Translations under genes and position numbers: made by a program | Part shown: piece by piece, positions 24,759 to 33,143 of the stretch | Position numbering within the stretch: position 1 is the first letter of the stretch | How the letters are laid out: each line of letters opens with the position of its first letter | NCBI GenBank assembly: GCA_017470535.1 | Contig: JAFUYP010000005.1 | Location: 1-64,000 of the forward strand | DNA from: Ruminococcus sp. | Lineage (GTDB): Bacteria; Bacillota; Clostridia; Oscillospirales; Ruminococcaceae | Length of the DNA: 64,000 bases | Reading direction: 5' to 3' | Notes under the pieces: model-generated | Told to the model about the DNA's origin: nothing | Database searches by the model: none | What the model saw: the letters and a program-made list of their open reading frames with translations, nothing else

Positions 24759-25892
24759 TTACTTTCTCTTAGTAACAACTACTGCTGCGCCTGCAAGAGC
24801 AAGACCAGCAAGTGCAAGTGAAGATGCACCTGTGTTTGTGTTGTTTGTATCTGTGCCGGAAGCGTTGCCGGAACCTGAACCATTGCTGCTGCCGCCGTTG
24901 CTGCTGCCGCCGGATGTATTGCCGTTGCTGCTGCCGCTGTTGTTGCTGCTACCGCTGTTGTTGCTGCTGCCGCCGTTGCTGCTGCCATCTGCGCTGCTGC
25001 CGTCTTCAGAATCGGAGTCGCTGTCGGAATCGGAATCTGAATCGCTGTCAGAATCGGAATCGCTGTCGGAATCAGAATCGCCGTCATCTGTTGTGCTGTC
25101 GCCGTCGTCAGTTGTGCTGTCGCCGTCATCTGTTGTGCTGTCGCCGTCGTCAGTTGTGCTGTTGCCGTCATCGGTTGTGCTGTCGCCGTCATCGCCGCCC
25201 TCAGAATCTCCGCCGCCGAAACCAGTTACGTCGAATTCAAGTGTGATAGTATCATCAGCACCAGGCATTGTGTAGTCGCCTACGAGGTTTGTCTTAGGAT
25301 CGTCATAAAGGTTGATGACCATCATTGTAAGGTTATCAGTATTGTCAGACTTTACCTTGAGCTCGCCTACGTTAAATGACTGTGAGCCGATAGTAAGTGT
25401 AGCATTTTCAAACTTTACTTCGTTGCCTTCGTAGGTAACACCGTTTGTACCGTCATCGTTCTCTGTTACTTCAAAGCCTTCAAGGTCAGTAGTAACACCG
25501 AGCATATTGAAAACTACGCCCTCAGCGTCAAGACCCCACTCCATACCGGTAGTGTCAGTCTCTTCCTTAGTCTTTCTGTCAACCTTTGTAACACCCTTTG
25601 TAACAGCGCCGGAGCATCTGTTCATTTTAAGAGTAACATGACCGTCTGTTGTGATCTCAGCATCTTCAAAAGTACCGTCAGCCTCATCAAAGCCACAGTC
25701 GCCGTAAACGCCGATGCTCTGAAGAGGGAACTCACCGTCAACAGTTTCTGCGCCCTTTGTCAGATAACCGTCACGATACACATAATCACTTGTCTGGAAG
25801 AACAGACCGGCATTAAAAGCAGAAGCCGACAGAGAAAGTGCCGATGCCACTGCAAGTGCAGACATTCCTGCAAATACTTTTCTAAGTTTCAT
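24759..25892 (-). CDS. Secreted Ser-Asp repeat protein with C-terminal membrane tail
   Basis: This 377-aa exported protein has a signal peptide (1-25, SASA end), a globular N-terminal part of about 200 aa without recognised domain, then five DDG-[DN]-STT heptads, an (SD)n tract and a G/S/N-rich linker. The C-terminus is a short NTNTGAS motif, a hydrophobic Leu/Ala/Gly segment and TKRK, which resembles a sorting signal, but the LPxTG/NPxTG motif is not present. Anchoring could be by a divergent sortase or simply by the membrane. A promoter is present upstream. Function unknown; SD tracts in other Gram-positives serve as stalks. Confidence 0.7.
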   Translation of the reverse strand: MKLRKVFAGMSALAVASALSLSASAFNAGLFFQTSDYVYRDGYLTKGAETVDGEFPLQSIGVYGDCGFDEADGTFEDAEITTDGHVTLKMNRCSGAVTKGVTKVDRKTKEETDTTGMEWGLDAEGVVFNMLGVTTDLEGFEVTENDDGTNGVTYEGNEVKFENATLTIGSQSFNVGELKVKSDNTDNLTMMVINLYDDPKTNLVGDYTMPGADDTITLEFDVTGFGGGDSEGGDDGDSTTDDGNSTTDDGDSTTDDGDSTTDDGDSTTDDGDSDSDSDSDSDSDSDSDSDSDSDSEDGSSADGSSNGGSSNNSGSSNNSGSSNGNTSGGSSNGGSSNGSGSGNASGTDTNNTNTGASSLALAGLALAGAAVVVTKRK

Positions 25893-25928
25893 AAATAAAA
25901 CTTCCTTTCCAAAATTAATCGTAACTAT

Positions 25929-25957
25929 ATTATAAACGATTTCACGAAAAATTTCAA
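25929..25957 (-). promoter_or_regulatory. Promoter for the Ser-Asp repeat protein
   Basis: On the minus strand TTGAAA and TATAAT are separated by 17 bp, 37 bp before the start codon. Confidence 0.7.
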
Positions 25958-26056
25958 TATACGTTTTTGCCTAATTTGTGAACGTTTTCTTGTCTATATA
26001 TCACAATTTCGTCAAGAAAAAATCACAATATTACACAAAATGATTATTTTTTTATA

Positions 26057-26824
26057 TCATTTCACCTTTTTGGTCTGGAATGAGTTCGCCGCCTTTAAAT
26101 AAAGCCTTGTCGGAATGACCTTGCTTGCGACAACGCCTGCCCTTATCACCTTGCCGGGTATTATCAGCAGCTGCTGTCTGGCAAGCATCTCACGCACGGC
26201 ATATTTGGCGCAGTATTCCGCCGAAATGCCCGACACCGAGAAAGATGCGTCTGCCACCTCATTGAATTCCGTATCCACAGGTCCGGGGCACAAAGCGCAT
26301 ATCCACACATTGCTGCCGGCCTGTTTAAGCTCCTCATTCACCGCAAGCGTCAGGCTCTTTACATAAGCCTTTGTAGCGTAATATGCCGCCATCATAGGAC
26401 CTGCCGGCAGCAGCCCTGCGGTCGATGCCACATTTAATATATAGCCCTTGTCCCTCGCCATAAAGTCACGCAGAAACAGCTTTGTAAGAATGTGTACGCC
26501 CACCACATTGGTATCTATCATATCAAGCTCACGGTCAAGCGGTATCTCACAGAATGAGCCCACCTGCCCGAAGCCTGCATTATTGATAAGCACCAGCACG
26601 TCCTCTCTGTCCTTGTAGTTCTCATACAGTCGTATACATTCTTCTTTTTTCGATATGTCGCATTCAAACACCTCCGACTCATGATGAAGCGTTGAAGCAA
26701 GCTCTTTGAGCTTTTCCTCACGTCTTGCCACCAGCACGGTGTCAAATCCTCTCAGGTCAAGATCTATTGCCATCTGTCTGCCTATCCCCGAGCTTGCGCC
26801 GGTGATTATCGCTGTTCTTTTCAA
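26057..26824 (-). CDS. Short-chain dehydrogenase/reductase
   Basis: This 255-aa NAD(P)-dependent oxidoreductase has TGASSGIG near the N-terminus, NNAG in the middle, and catalytic Ser with YYATKAY (Tyr/Lys). LCPGPVDTEF follows. I place the start at the TTG at 26824 because AAAGGGGTG stands at the right distance; an in-frame TTG at 26851 would add 9 residues without a ribosome site. The C-terminal VRAGVV..IPTRLYLKAAN tail is like YqjQ/DltE-type SDRs. Substrate unknown. Confidence 0.85.
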   Translation of the reverse strand: MKRTAIITGASSGIGRQMAIDLDLRGFDTVLVARREEKLKELASTLHHESEVFECDISKKEECIRLYENYKDREDVLVLINNAGFGQVGSFCEIPLDRELDMIDTNVVGVHILTKLFLRDFMARDKGYILNVASTAGLLPAGPMMAAYYATKAYVKSLTLAVNEELKQAGSNVWICALCPGPVDTEFNEVADASFSVSGISAEYCAKYAVREMLARQQLLIIPGKVIRAGVVASKVIPTRLYLKAANSFQTKKVK

Positions 26825-26904
26825 AATATACACCCCTTTTTCAATGCACAATTATTGATCATCAATTTACTTTATATTGTTGGCTGTGATCTGTATAGAA
26901 AATA

Positions 26905-26920
26905 TGTTCCGCGTGGAACA
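26905..26920. promoter_or_regulatory. parS-like 16-mer
   Basis: TGTTCCGCGTGGAACA matches the ParB/Spo0J site consensus TGTTTCACGTGAAACA at 13 of 16 positions and is a near-perfect palindrome. It is in the gap upstream of the SDR gene, where no gene is seen (26825-27062). Confidence 0.4.
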
Positions 26921-27062
26921 ACTTTCGCATTTGCCCTGTTTACGGGTGTTTGCGAACGTTTATTCTTTCTATTAAGCACTTTTCTATTTATATTACCTTT
27001 ATATTATACACTTTTTTGGGGGCAACATTCAAGCGAAATTTGTAAATTGCTAATTTGATTTA

Positions 27063-27096
27063 TCAAAAAACCGCCGCACCCGAAGGTACAGCGGTC
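27063..27096 (-). terminator. Terminator after the J-like membrane protein gene
   Basis: On the minus strand ACCGCTGTACC-TTCG-GGTGCGGCGGT is followed by TTTTTT, directly past the stop at 27104. Confidence 0.8.
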
Positions 27097-27103
27097 ATTT
27101 TCA

Positions 27104-28897
27104 TTAAAGTATATCAAGTATTATAAGCGTAACTACCACTACAAGTATAAAGCCTGCAACAAGCGAAAGCTTTACAAGCGCATGGCCTGCCTTCTTGAAG
27201 TTCTTCTCCTTGCTGAAATAGTCAGCAACAGGGTCGATAGTCTGTGCCTTTTCAGCACCGACGAGCTTAGGATTCAGCATATCGTCGATATTTATATTCT
27301 TATACTTCTGCTCAAAGGTCTTTGGCGGCTCGTTGCCTGATGTGAGGTTCTTCTCATCATACAGCTTGGAGTTTACTTTAAGCTCGTCCATAGCAAGGTT
27401 CGTATGCTGGAAGCCGTCCTCGAGCTTTATGTCGCCGTTATTGAAAGCGTGCTTTGTATCGACAGCCTTCATGGAAGAGTTAGTTGAAGATCTCAGCAGC
27501 TGGATAAGAGTATCTGTGTACATACTCTGCTCTTCTTCCTCGGCTGCTATATCCTCAGCGCTCATAAGTGTAGAGGTCTGTATACCACCCGAAGCTGCCG
27601 GAGTAACTCTGCCGCCAAGCGATACCTGCTGTGCAGGACCGTTATTGTCAAGCTGCTGTATCGGGTCGAAATGCGGCACAGGTGTCGGTGCAGGCGCCGG
27701 CTGCGGTGCTGTCTGAACAGGTGCAGATGCCGGTGCTGCCGGAGCAGGCTGAGTAAGGCTCACCTGTGGTACAGCAGGCTGCGGTGCAGAAGGCTGCGTA
27801 AGGCTAACCGGGGAAACTGTTGTCGGCTGTACTGCCGGTCTCGGGGCAGGCGGCGGAGCAACAGGTGCAGGCGCAGGAGCTGCCGGCCTTGGTATTGACG
27901 GAGCAGGTGCAGCGGGTGTCGGTGCAGGTGCAGGCGGCGGTGTTATCGGTGCCGGTGCAGGTGCAACAGGTGTCGGTGCAGGTGTGGGCGCTGCCGGACG
28001 AACAGGTGTCGGCGGCGGTACCATTACTGCCGGTGACGGAGCAGGTGCCGGCTGTGCCGGTGCAGGTGCTGCCTGCGGTGTGCCCGGTGCTGCTATATCG
28101 CCTATCGAGATAGAGCTGCCGCCCATATTGCCGAAGTCATTATTCTCAGCCGGTGCGCCAACCATCTCGCCCTCCTGAACGGCGAGCTTGAGCTTAGGCT
28201 GCGGCTGACCTGCAAGCGGCTTGTTTGCCTGAGGAATATCTATCGGCATATACGGAGCATCGACATCTATCTTTGCAACTCTCAGTATATCCATTGCCCT
28301 CTGACATTTTATCGAGCCTCTTACCATTTCCTTGACAGGAAGGAGTATTATCTCACAGAAGGTCTGGTGCAGCGATGCGAACGCCTGTCCGCCCTGCCCT
28401 ATCATCTCGGAGGGGAACCTGTCGCCGAAAATATCTGCCCACTGTGAGGGCTGTGAATCTATGATATTATCTATGTACTTTGCAAGCAGTATCCACATCT
28501 CGGGGTACTCAAACGCTCTGTCGTTTATAACGAGCCACATATAGCATCTCAGGAAACAGTCATAGCACGAAATATCCTGCAAATTGAGAGCTACGTCGTC
28601 GATAGTGAGCGCTACCGTGAACTGCGGGTCGCTGTAAGCAAAACAGCGGTAGCCGTTGCTTGACAGTTTGCCGTATGCGGTATTTACATCAGCAGCAGAC
28701 CTTGAAACTTTTGGCAGTGAGTTGAAGTCGAATGCAGTCCTGTAAGAATCCTGCTGCCCTGACGCTGCAAGAGATGAGAGCTTCTTATACGCCTCTTCTA
28801 TCTCGTTTGAATGTGCGTTTACAGCAACGCCCAGCACTCTGAACGGGTTGCAAGCAAAAAGCTCCTTGGCGGTAACGCCGATAGATACGTTTGCCAT
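27104..28897 (-). CDS. J-like, proline-rich, tail-anchored membrane protein
   Basis: This 597-aa protein of unknown function starts with NPFRVLGVAVNAHSNEIEEA (residues 17-36), which resembles the first helices of a DnaJ domain, but I see no HPD motif. A helical region with many Cys, Trp and Tyr follows (105-215). Residues about 270-410 are low-complexity Pro/Ala with repeated PAPAP and VSLTQP units. The C-terminus (575-597) is a single hydrophobic segment after KKAGHALVKL, so it is probably membrane-anchored with the bulk in the cytoplasm. It is transcribed away from three genes starting at 29224, which may be functional partners. Confidence 0.65.
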   Translation of the reverse strand: MANVSIGVTAKELFACNPFRVLGVAVNAHSNEIEEAYKKLSSLAASGQQDSYRTAFDFNSLPKVSRSAADVNTAYGKLSSNGYRCFAYSDPQFTVALTIDDVALNLQDISCYDCFLRCYMWLVINDRAFEYPEMWILLAKYIDNIIDSQPSQWADIFGDRFPSEMIGQGGQAFASLHQTFCEIILLPVKEMVRGSIKCQRAMDILRVAKIDVDAPYMPIDIPQANKPLAGQPQPKLKLAVQEGEMVGAPAENNDFGNMGGSSISIGDIAAPGTPQAAPAPAQPAPAPSPAVMVPPPTPVRPAAPTPAPTPVAPAPAPITPPPAPAPTPAAPAPSIPRPAAPAPAPVAPPPAPRPAVQPTTVSPVSLTQPSAPQPAVPQVSLTQPAPAAPASAPVQTAPQPAPAPTPVPHFDPIQQLDNNGPAQQVSLGGRVTPAASGGIQTSTLMSAEDIAAEEEEQSMYTDTLIQLLRSSTNSSMKAVDTKHAFNNGDIKLEDGFQHTNLAMDELKVNSKLYDEKNLTSGNEPPKTFEQKYKNINIDDMLNPKLVGAEKAQTIDPVADYFSKEKNFKKAGHALVKLSLVAGFILVVVVTLIILDIL

Positions 28898-29095
28898 TTA
28901 AAAGATCAATCCCTTCCGATTTATATTTTTTATTTATATTTGTAAGATTAATTACAATTATACCTATTATCTATTATAGCAAAACACACGCCCTAATATA
29001 TCAACAAATAATTAACTAACAATTAACTAATAGTTAATATCACCGAATTGTAATAAAATAAACCCAAAAAATTCTGAAAAAATATAAAAAAGTAT
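28898..29095. other. A/T-rich divergent intergenic region
   Basis: No gene is seen between the two divergent units. The sequence is strongly A/T-rich, with repeated AATTAACTAA-type segments near 29010-29040. Confidence 0.6.
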
Positions 29096-29124
29096 TTGCA
29101 TTTTCCGAAAAAATGTTGTATAAT
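29096..29124 (+). promoter_or_regulatory. Promoter for the 29224-30950 unit
   Basis: TTGCAT and a perfect TATAAT are separated by 17 bp, 99 bp before the ATG at 29224; the ribosome site is AAGGGGG near 29210. Confidence 0.75.
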
Positions 29125-29223
29125 AGATATATGTATTATGGATAAGCATTATCTGATGACGAAAATGCTTAAAAAATCAATTTGTAAATCTATTATTTTC
29201 ACATAAATCAAGGGGGAAATACA

Positions 29224-29907
29224 ATGGGTATATTTAACCGCAAGAAAACACCTGATCCTATCAAGCCGACTGCCGCACCGGCAAAGACTGTAAATGCAGA
29301 TGATATTTTCGGTGCGCCTACTATAAGAAAGCCCAAAGAGACCGTTACGGAATATGCCGCTGTAAAAGAGGGCAGCGGTGACATCACAAACGAGCCTCTC
29401 AACGGTCCTGCATCTATAAATCCCGAGGACATAAAGAAGAAAATGCAGGAGCTCGAGCAGGAGCTTGCCGAAAAGAGCGCTCAGCCCAAGGTGGACTACT
29501 CGCAGTACAATCTTGTAGCTGATGACGAGGTGGCTGATGCTCAGGAAAAGTACGAGGCCATATACAAGGAAGAGCATGAGAGATATTTAAGATCCCATGT
29601 TCAGGACATAACGGAAGCAAATGTTGAAGACATCGACAACAAGGTCGATGACATGATGACTGAGGTGAACGCTCACAGAGCCACTGAGGCTGCAAAGACC
29701 TATGACATATCGCAGGTCGGTGACGAGGAAATGGCAAGGAGCATGAACGAGCTTCAGCAGGCGCCCAAGGACGAGAGCAAGGACGAGCTTTACAGCTCTA
29801 TCACAGAGATAACTGCCGAGGCGCTCGATGATGCGAACACTATAATCCGTGAGGACTACGACAAGAGAGAAAACAAAGAGATAGTCAACGAGATAGAGAG
29901 CATCTGA
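29224..29907 (+). CDS. Acidic cytoplasmic protein of unknown function
   Basis: This 227-aa hydrophilic protein starts MGIFNRKKTPDP and then is rich in Glu, Asp and Lys with a likely coiled coil at about 75-95 (EDIKKKMQELEQELAEK). There is no signal peptide, membrane segment or known domain that I recognise. It is the first gene of a plus-strand unit with the 172-aa protein and the cyclophilin. The J-like membrane protein gene is divergent from it. Confidence 0.6.
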   Translation: MGIFNRKKTPDPIKPTAAPAKTVNADDIFGAPTIRKPKETVTEYAAVKEGSGDITNEPLNGPASINPEDIKKKMQELEQELAEKSAQPKVDYSQYNLVADDEVADAQEKYEAIYKEEHERYLRSHVQDITEANVEDIDNKVDDMMTEVNAHRATEAAKTYDISQVGDEEMARSMNELQQAPKDESKDELYSSITEITAEALDDANTIIREDYDKRENKEIVNEIESI

Positions 29908-29942
29908 TAAACCCCTACCACAAGCATAAGGAGCTGAAAGTT

Positions 29943-30461
29943 TTGAATATAAACACTGACAACGCTATCATTAAATACTCTGACAAGGGAAAGCCTTTTC
30001 CCTACATCAAGCTGTTTAATGAGACATTTGAGGACTATATTCTCGATTTCAAGAACGTAAGGCTTGAAAAGCTGACAGAGGAGGACGCTGCAAGGTGTCT
30101 TGCAAGGATCTTCAAGAAAATGGAGGTAAACGGCGTACCGGTACTGGAGTTTTTCAAGGAGGATCTTGACAGGTGGGCCGATCTTGACCAGTATCACAAA
30201 ACTCAGAATTTAGCCGAGCTTATCGCAAAGGACATATTCTGCTGCTTTGACAGGAATCTGGACGACGGAGATCATTTCAAGAGGAGCGACAGGCTATACT
30301 CGGTAGTGAATGAAAACGGCGAGCATGACTTTGTAATGTACGAAGAGCCAAAGAGCAGGAAGGTATTCGGCAAAAAGCAGGCTAACCCGTATGCTGATTA
30401 TTTTCAGGATCTGAAAAACAGGTATGATGCGGATTTTCTTCCAAAGACAAAAAACGGATAA
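29943..30461 (+). CDS. Unknown protein between the acidic protein and cyclophilin genes
   Basis: This 172-aa soluble protein begins at TTG 29943 with GGAG about 10 bp upstream. It has no recognised domain. Notable segments are YSDKGKPFPYIKLFNETFEDYILDF and YEEPKSRKVFGKKQ. It lies 36 bp after the 227-aa gene and 15 bp before the cyclophilin gene, so co-transcription is likely. Confidence 0.6.
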   Translation: MNINTDNAIIKYSDKGKPFPYIKLFNETFEDYILDFKNVRLEKLTEEDAARCLARIFKKMEVNGVPVLEFFKEDLDRWADLDQYHKTQNLAELIAKDIFCCFDRNLDDGDHFKRSDRLYSVVNENGEHDFVMYEEPKSRKVFGKKQANPYADYFQDLKNRYDADFLPKTKNG

Positions 30462-30476
30462 CAAAGGAGAACAGTT

Positions 30477-30950
30477 ATGGTAGTAATAGAAATGGAAAAC
30501 GGCGATGTGATGAAGGCAGAGCTTTATCCCGATGCAGCGCCGATAACAGTTGAGAATTTCACAAATCTTGTAAAAGAGGGCTTTTACGACGGGCTGATAT
30601 TCCACAGGGTAATATCGGGCTTTATGATACAGGGCGGCGACCCCGAAGGCACAGGCATGGGCGGTGCTAAAAACAAGATCAAGGGAGAGTTTCTGGCAAA
30701 CGGCATAAACAATCCCATAAAGCACACAAGGGGCGTTCTTTCGATGGCTCGTTCACAGATGCCCAACTCGGCTTCGTCGCAGTTTTTCATCATGCACAAG
30801 GACGCACCGCATCTTGACGGTCAATATGCCGCTTTCGGCAAGGTAGTCGAGGGCATTGAGGCTGTTGACAGGATTGCAGCTGCAAAGACTGATTTCGCAG
30901 ACCGTCCGGTAGAGCCACAGGTGATAAAGAGGATATACTTTGAGGAGTGA
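30477..30950 (+). CDS. ppiB: Cyclophilin-type peptidyl-prolyl isomerase
   Basis: This 157-aa single-domain cyclophilin catalyses cis-trans proline isomerisation in the cytoplasm. Family segments are FHRVISGFMIQGGDP (with the catalytic Arg), GVLSMAR, ASSQFFIMHKDAPHLDGQYAAFGKV. AAAGGAG precedes the ATG. No signal peptide is present. Confidence 0.94.
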   Translation: MVVIEMENGDVMKAELYPDAAPITVENFTNLVKEGFYDGLIFHRVISGFMIQGGDPEGTGMGGAKNKIKGEFLANGINNPIKHTRGVLSMARSQMPNSASSQFFIMHKDAPHLDGQYAAFGKVVEGIEAVDRIAAAKTDFADRPVEPQVIKRIYFEE

Positions 30951-30976
30951 TCTTTTATCACACACATTGAGAAATG

Positions 30977-31013
30977 AAAGAGCCGCCTTGTCAATTAAGA
31001 CGGCTCTTTGCTT
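30977..31013 (+). terminator. Terminator after ppiB
   Basis: AAAGAGCCGCCTT pairs with AAGACGGCTCTTT around a 7-base loop, about 27 bp past the stop codon. Confidence 0.85.
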
Positions 31014-31047
31014 AATTTTAAAAAAATCGTAAATTCAAAAAAACTTA

Positions 31048-31076
31048 TTGACAAGCGGCTGAATTTATGGTATAAT
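31048..31076 (+). promoter_or_regulatory. Consensus promoter for tRNA-Pro
   Basis: Perfect TTGACA and perfect TATAAT with a 17-bp spacer and an extended -10 (TGG before TATAAT), 19 bp before the mature tRNA. Confidence 0.9.
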
Positions 31077-31094
31077 AATTTGGTGATAAAACAT

Positions 31095-31171
31095 CGAGGT
31101 GTGGCTCAGTTTGGTAGAGCGCTGCGTTCGGGACGCAGAGGCCGCAGGTTCAAGTCCTGTCACCTCGACCA
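31095..31171 (+). tRNA. tRNA-Pro (anticodon CGG)
   Basis: A 77-base cloverleaf with CCA encoded. The acceptor arms CGAGGTG and CACCTCG pair fully, the anticodon stem is CTGCG/CGCAG around loop TTCGGGA (anticodon CGG, reading CCG), and the T arm is GCAGG-TTCAAGT-CCTGT. Its 3' end is the integration target of the element that follows. Confidence 0.97.
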
Positions 31172-31172
31172 G
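31149..31172 (+). other. attL, left copy of the integration core
   Basis: These 24 bases of the tRNA T-arm, acceptor and CCA are repeated exactly at 39377-39400. A second shared block, the tRNA terminator, follows in both places (31182-31210 and 39410-39438), with about 9 differing bases between. Confidence 0.88.
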
Positions 31173-31179
31173 CAGAAAA

Positions 31180-31210
31180 GTCCGTAAACGTTTGGTTTAC
31201 GGGCTTTTTT
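31180..31210 (+). terminator. tRNA-Pro terminator
   Basis: GTCCGTAAAC pairs with GTTTACGGGC and is followed by TTTTTT. A near-identical terminator stands beyond the right att copy at 39408-39438. Confidence 0.85.
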
Positions 31211-31228
31211 GTTTGGTCTGAACTAACG

Positions 31229-31252
31229 CCTGTCCATTGCCTGTCCATTATT
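31229..31252 (+). repeat. Left subterminal repeat, possible integrase arm site
   Basis: Two tandem CTGTCCATT units, 11 bp apart. The same arrangement, 22 of 24 bases identical and in the same orientation, is found near the other end at 39239-39262. Confidence 0.6.
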
Positions 31253-32504
31253 GTCCCGAGGACACCTTTTGCCCGTAACTTGTCCTGATAAGCTGTATCT
31301 TCCTCTCTCTTCCGTCCGGGTCGGGCGGAGGAGTTTCTTTTTTGGAAAAATCAAGGACGTTTGCTATCGCCTCGCTTGCCCTTGCGCTTGCGTCCTGGAA
31401 GGCGTGCAAGTATATAGAAGTCGTTGTACTTATGGCAGAGTGGCCTAATGCGTTTGAAACTGTTGCAACATCTACATTTGCGTTTATGAGCGAACTTGCG
31501 AAAAAATGACGTATGCTATGCAATCCATAGAACGGCAGACCGTTCTTTTCGCAAAGCTTTTTCAGCCATTTGTAAGGCATTCCGTTAAACATAGGCTCAC
31601 CGTTGTCTTTAGTGAACAGCCTGTCGGTCTCCACCCATTTGCTGCCCATGAGCTGTGCTTGCTTGTCCTGTTCTGACTTGTAGTCTTTGAGCATATCCAT
31701 AACGTGCTGCGGAAATTTCATTGATCTCTTGGAACTCTGCGTTTTGGTGGTGTCTGTATATGTGCCGACCCCAGAAATGAAATTTGACGTTCTGCGGACA
31801 TGGATAATGTTGTACTCAAAGTCGATATCTTTCCATTCAAGCCCCATCAGCTCACCCCGACGGAATCCACTGTATATCGCCAATGTGAAAAATACTCGAT
31901 ACTTTAGCGGCTCGTTCTCGATCAGCTCAAACAGCCTGCCGATCTCTTCGATCGTGTATATCTGTTTCTCCTTCTTCTCGCCTTTCGGCACGTAGACCTT
32001 CCTGCAAGGGTTTTCGGAAACGATATCCATTCTTACCGCATAACTGAAAACGTCACTAATAAAGCTAAGATGATGTACGGCGGTCTTGCGTGAAAGCGGT
32101 TTGCCCGTCTGCATATTCTTTCCATTGAGCACAAGATTGTTGATAAATCTTTGTATCTGTCGCCCTGTGATCTTGTCTAATTTCATATGCCCGAAAGCAG
32201 GATAAACCCTCTGTGTGATCTGTCGCATTACTGTGTATGACGATTTTCGCAAATTTACTTTCGCATACTCCTCAAACCACTGCTCCGCAAACTCCTCGAA
32301 CTTTACATTTGCTGTGACCTGACCACGCAGGCACTTCTCCTCAAACAGTATCGCCTGTTTCTGAACTTCCTTCTCCGCCTGCTTTGGTGTCATGCCCTCC
32401 GGCGGTTTCCAGCTCATAGTCTGCACGACTTGCTCACCGTTGAGCTTGTACCCACAGGACACCCGAATTTGATATGTATTTCCTCTTTTTCTTATGTTTG
32501 CCAT
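31248..32504 (-). CDS. int: Tyrosine recombinase / integrase
   Basis: This 418-aa integrase of the Tn916/phage Int type catalyses insertion and excision at the tRNA-Pro end. An arm-binding-like N-terminus (NTYQIRVSCGYKLNGE) is followed by a SAM-like core-binding domain (70-165) and the catalytic domain with Arg215 (SGFRRGEL), His329-x-x-Arg332 (HSIRH), His355 (LGHS) and Tyr365 (SIYLH). All catalytic residues are present, so it looks active. It is encoded directly inside the left att site. Confidence 0.95.
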   Translation of the reverse strand: MANIRKRGNTYQIRVSCGYKLNGEQVVQTMSWKPPEGMTPKQAEKEVQKQAILFEEKCLRGQVTANVKFEEFAEQWFEEYAKVNLRKSSYTVMRQITQRVYPAFGHMKLDKITGRQIQRFINNLVLNGKNMQTGKPLSRKTAVHHLSFISDVFSYAVRMDIVSENPCRKVYVPKGEKKEKQIYTIEEIGRLFELIENEPLKYRVFFTLAIYSGFRRGELMGLEWKDIDFEYNIIHVRRTSNFISGVGTYTDTTKTQSSKRSMKFPQHVMDMLKDYKSEQDKQAQLMGSKWVETDRLFTKDNGEPMFNGMPYKWLKKLCEKNGLPFYGLHSIRHFFASSLINANVDVATVSNALGHSAISTTTSIYLHAFQDASARASEAIANVLDFSKKETPPPDPDGRERKIQLIRTSYGQKVSSGQ

Positions 32505-32656
32505 GTCTGATCCCTCCTATAATCAGACCCTTGACATCTCTGTAATTATCATTATACACCATTTCACGTTGTAAAGCAATAAAGCGAATTGAAAACTTTT
32601 TATTACAAATATGCCAGGTCTGAATCCTTTTGTTCTTTTATTTCTGATGTTTTACC

Positions 32657-32998
32657 CTACACTTCTTCCCACTCGGAATTGCAAATGAATTTAGCGAGGA
32701 TATTGCTAAGCTCGTCCTGTGCCGATTTTATCTTTCGCATATCCTCGGCATAAATGCTGTTGGTTTCATTAGCCTTGCGAGCAATCTGATTTATATTATT
32801 GGAAATTGTCCGCATACCATTTATCAGCGGAGCTACGCCTTTCAGATCAAATGTCTTGACGCTGCCATTGAGTGCTATCCGTCTAAGATATGTACCCGTT
32901 TTCATTCCGCAAGCCGTTGCCCTGCGCTCGACTTTTGCCCATTCTTCAAGCGAAAAATCTATCTCCTTGCGGTGTACTTGTTTGTATTTTCTTGCCAT
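32657..32998 (-). CDS. mobC: MobC-family mobilisation protein
   Basis: This 113-aa protein matches the MobC/relaxosome accessory family: a ribbon-helix-helix-like N-terminus (VHRKEIDFSLEEWAKVERRA, GMKTGTYLRRIALNG) and NNINQIARKANETNSIYAED, the typical MobC end. MobC proteins help melt and nick oriT together with a relaxase. No relaxase gene is found in the element. Palindromes upstream at 33037-33143 may be its target. Confidence 0.8.
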   Translation of the reverse strand: MARKYKQVHRKEIDFSLEEWAKVERRATACGMKTGTYLRRIALNGSVKTFDLKGVAPLINGMRTISNNINQIARKANETNSIYAEDMRKIKSAQDELSNILAKFICNSEWEEV

Positions 32999-33036
32999 TT
33001 TAGTTCTCCTTTCGTTTTTACATCAGTGATTTATTC

Positions 33037-33143
33037 CCCCTCGTATGAGGGGCTTTGTGTTAAGGGCATCGGGTTCCTTTAACAGCCAAATCGGAGGGGT
33101 GACGCTCCGATTTGGTGGAAAGAGCCGTGGAATACGGCTCTTT
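33037..33143. other. Three perfect hairpins upstream of mobC, possible oriT
   Basis: The hairpins are CCCCTC-GTAT-GAGGGG (33037-33052), CCAAATCGGAG / CTCCGATTTGG (33086-33115) and GAAAGAGCCGT / ACGGCTCTTTC (33118-33143). No gene is seen in the 33000-33235 gap. Inverted repeats upstream of mobC are typical for oriT of mobilisable elements; terminators are the alternative. Confidence 0.4.

Noticed and set aside
24990..25200. Short regular repeats considered as CRISPR
   Set aside because: They are codon-periodic repeats inside a coding region with no spacers; no CRISPR array or cas gene is in the window.
24812..25275. Plus-strand ORFs opposite the Ser-Asp repeat gene
   Set aside because: They are low-complexity shadows of the SD and DDGDSTT repeats on the other strand.
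26825..26851. Longer SDR start at TTG 26851
   Set aside because: The extension covers the AAAGGGGTG ribosome site of the TTG at 26824, which suits the family start better.
27333..28178. Plus-strand ORFs opposite the Pro/Ala linker
   Set aside because: They are Arg/Cys/Gly-rich antisense frames of the low-complexity linker.
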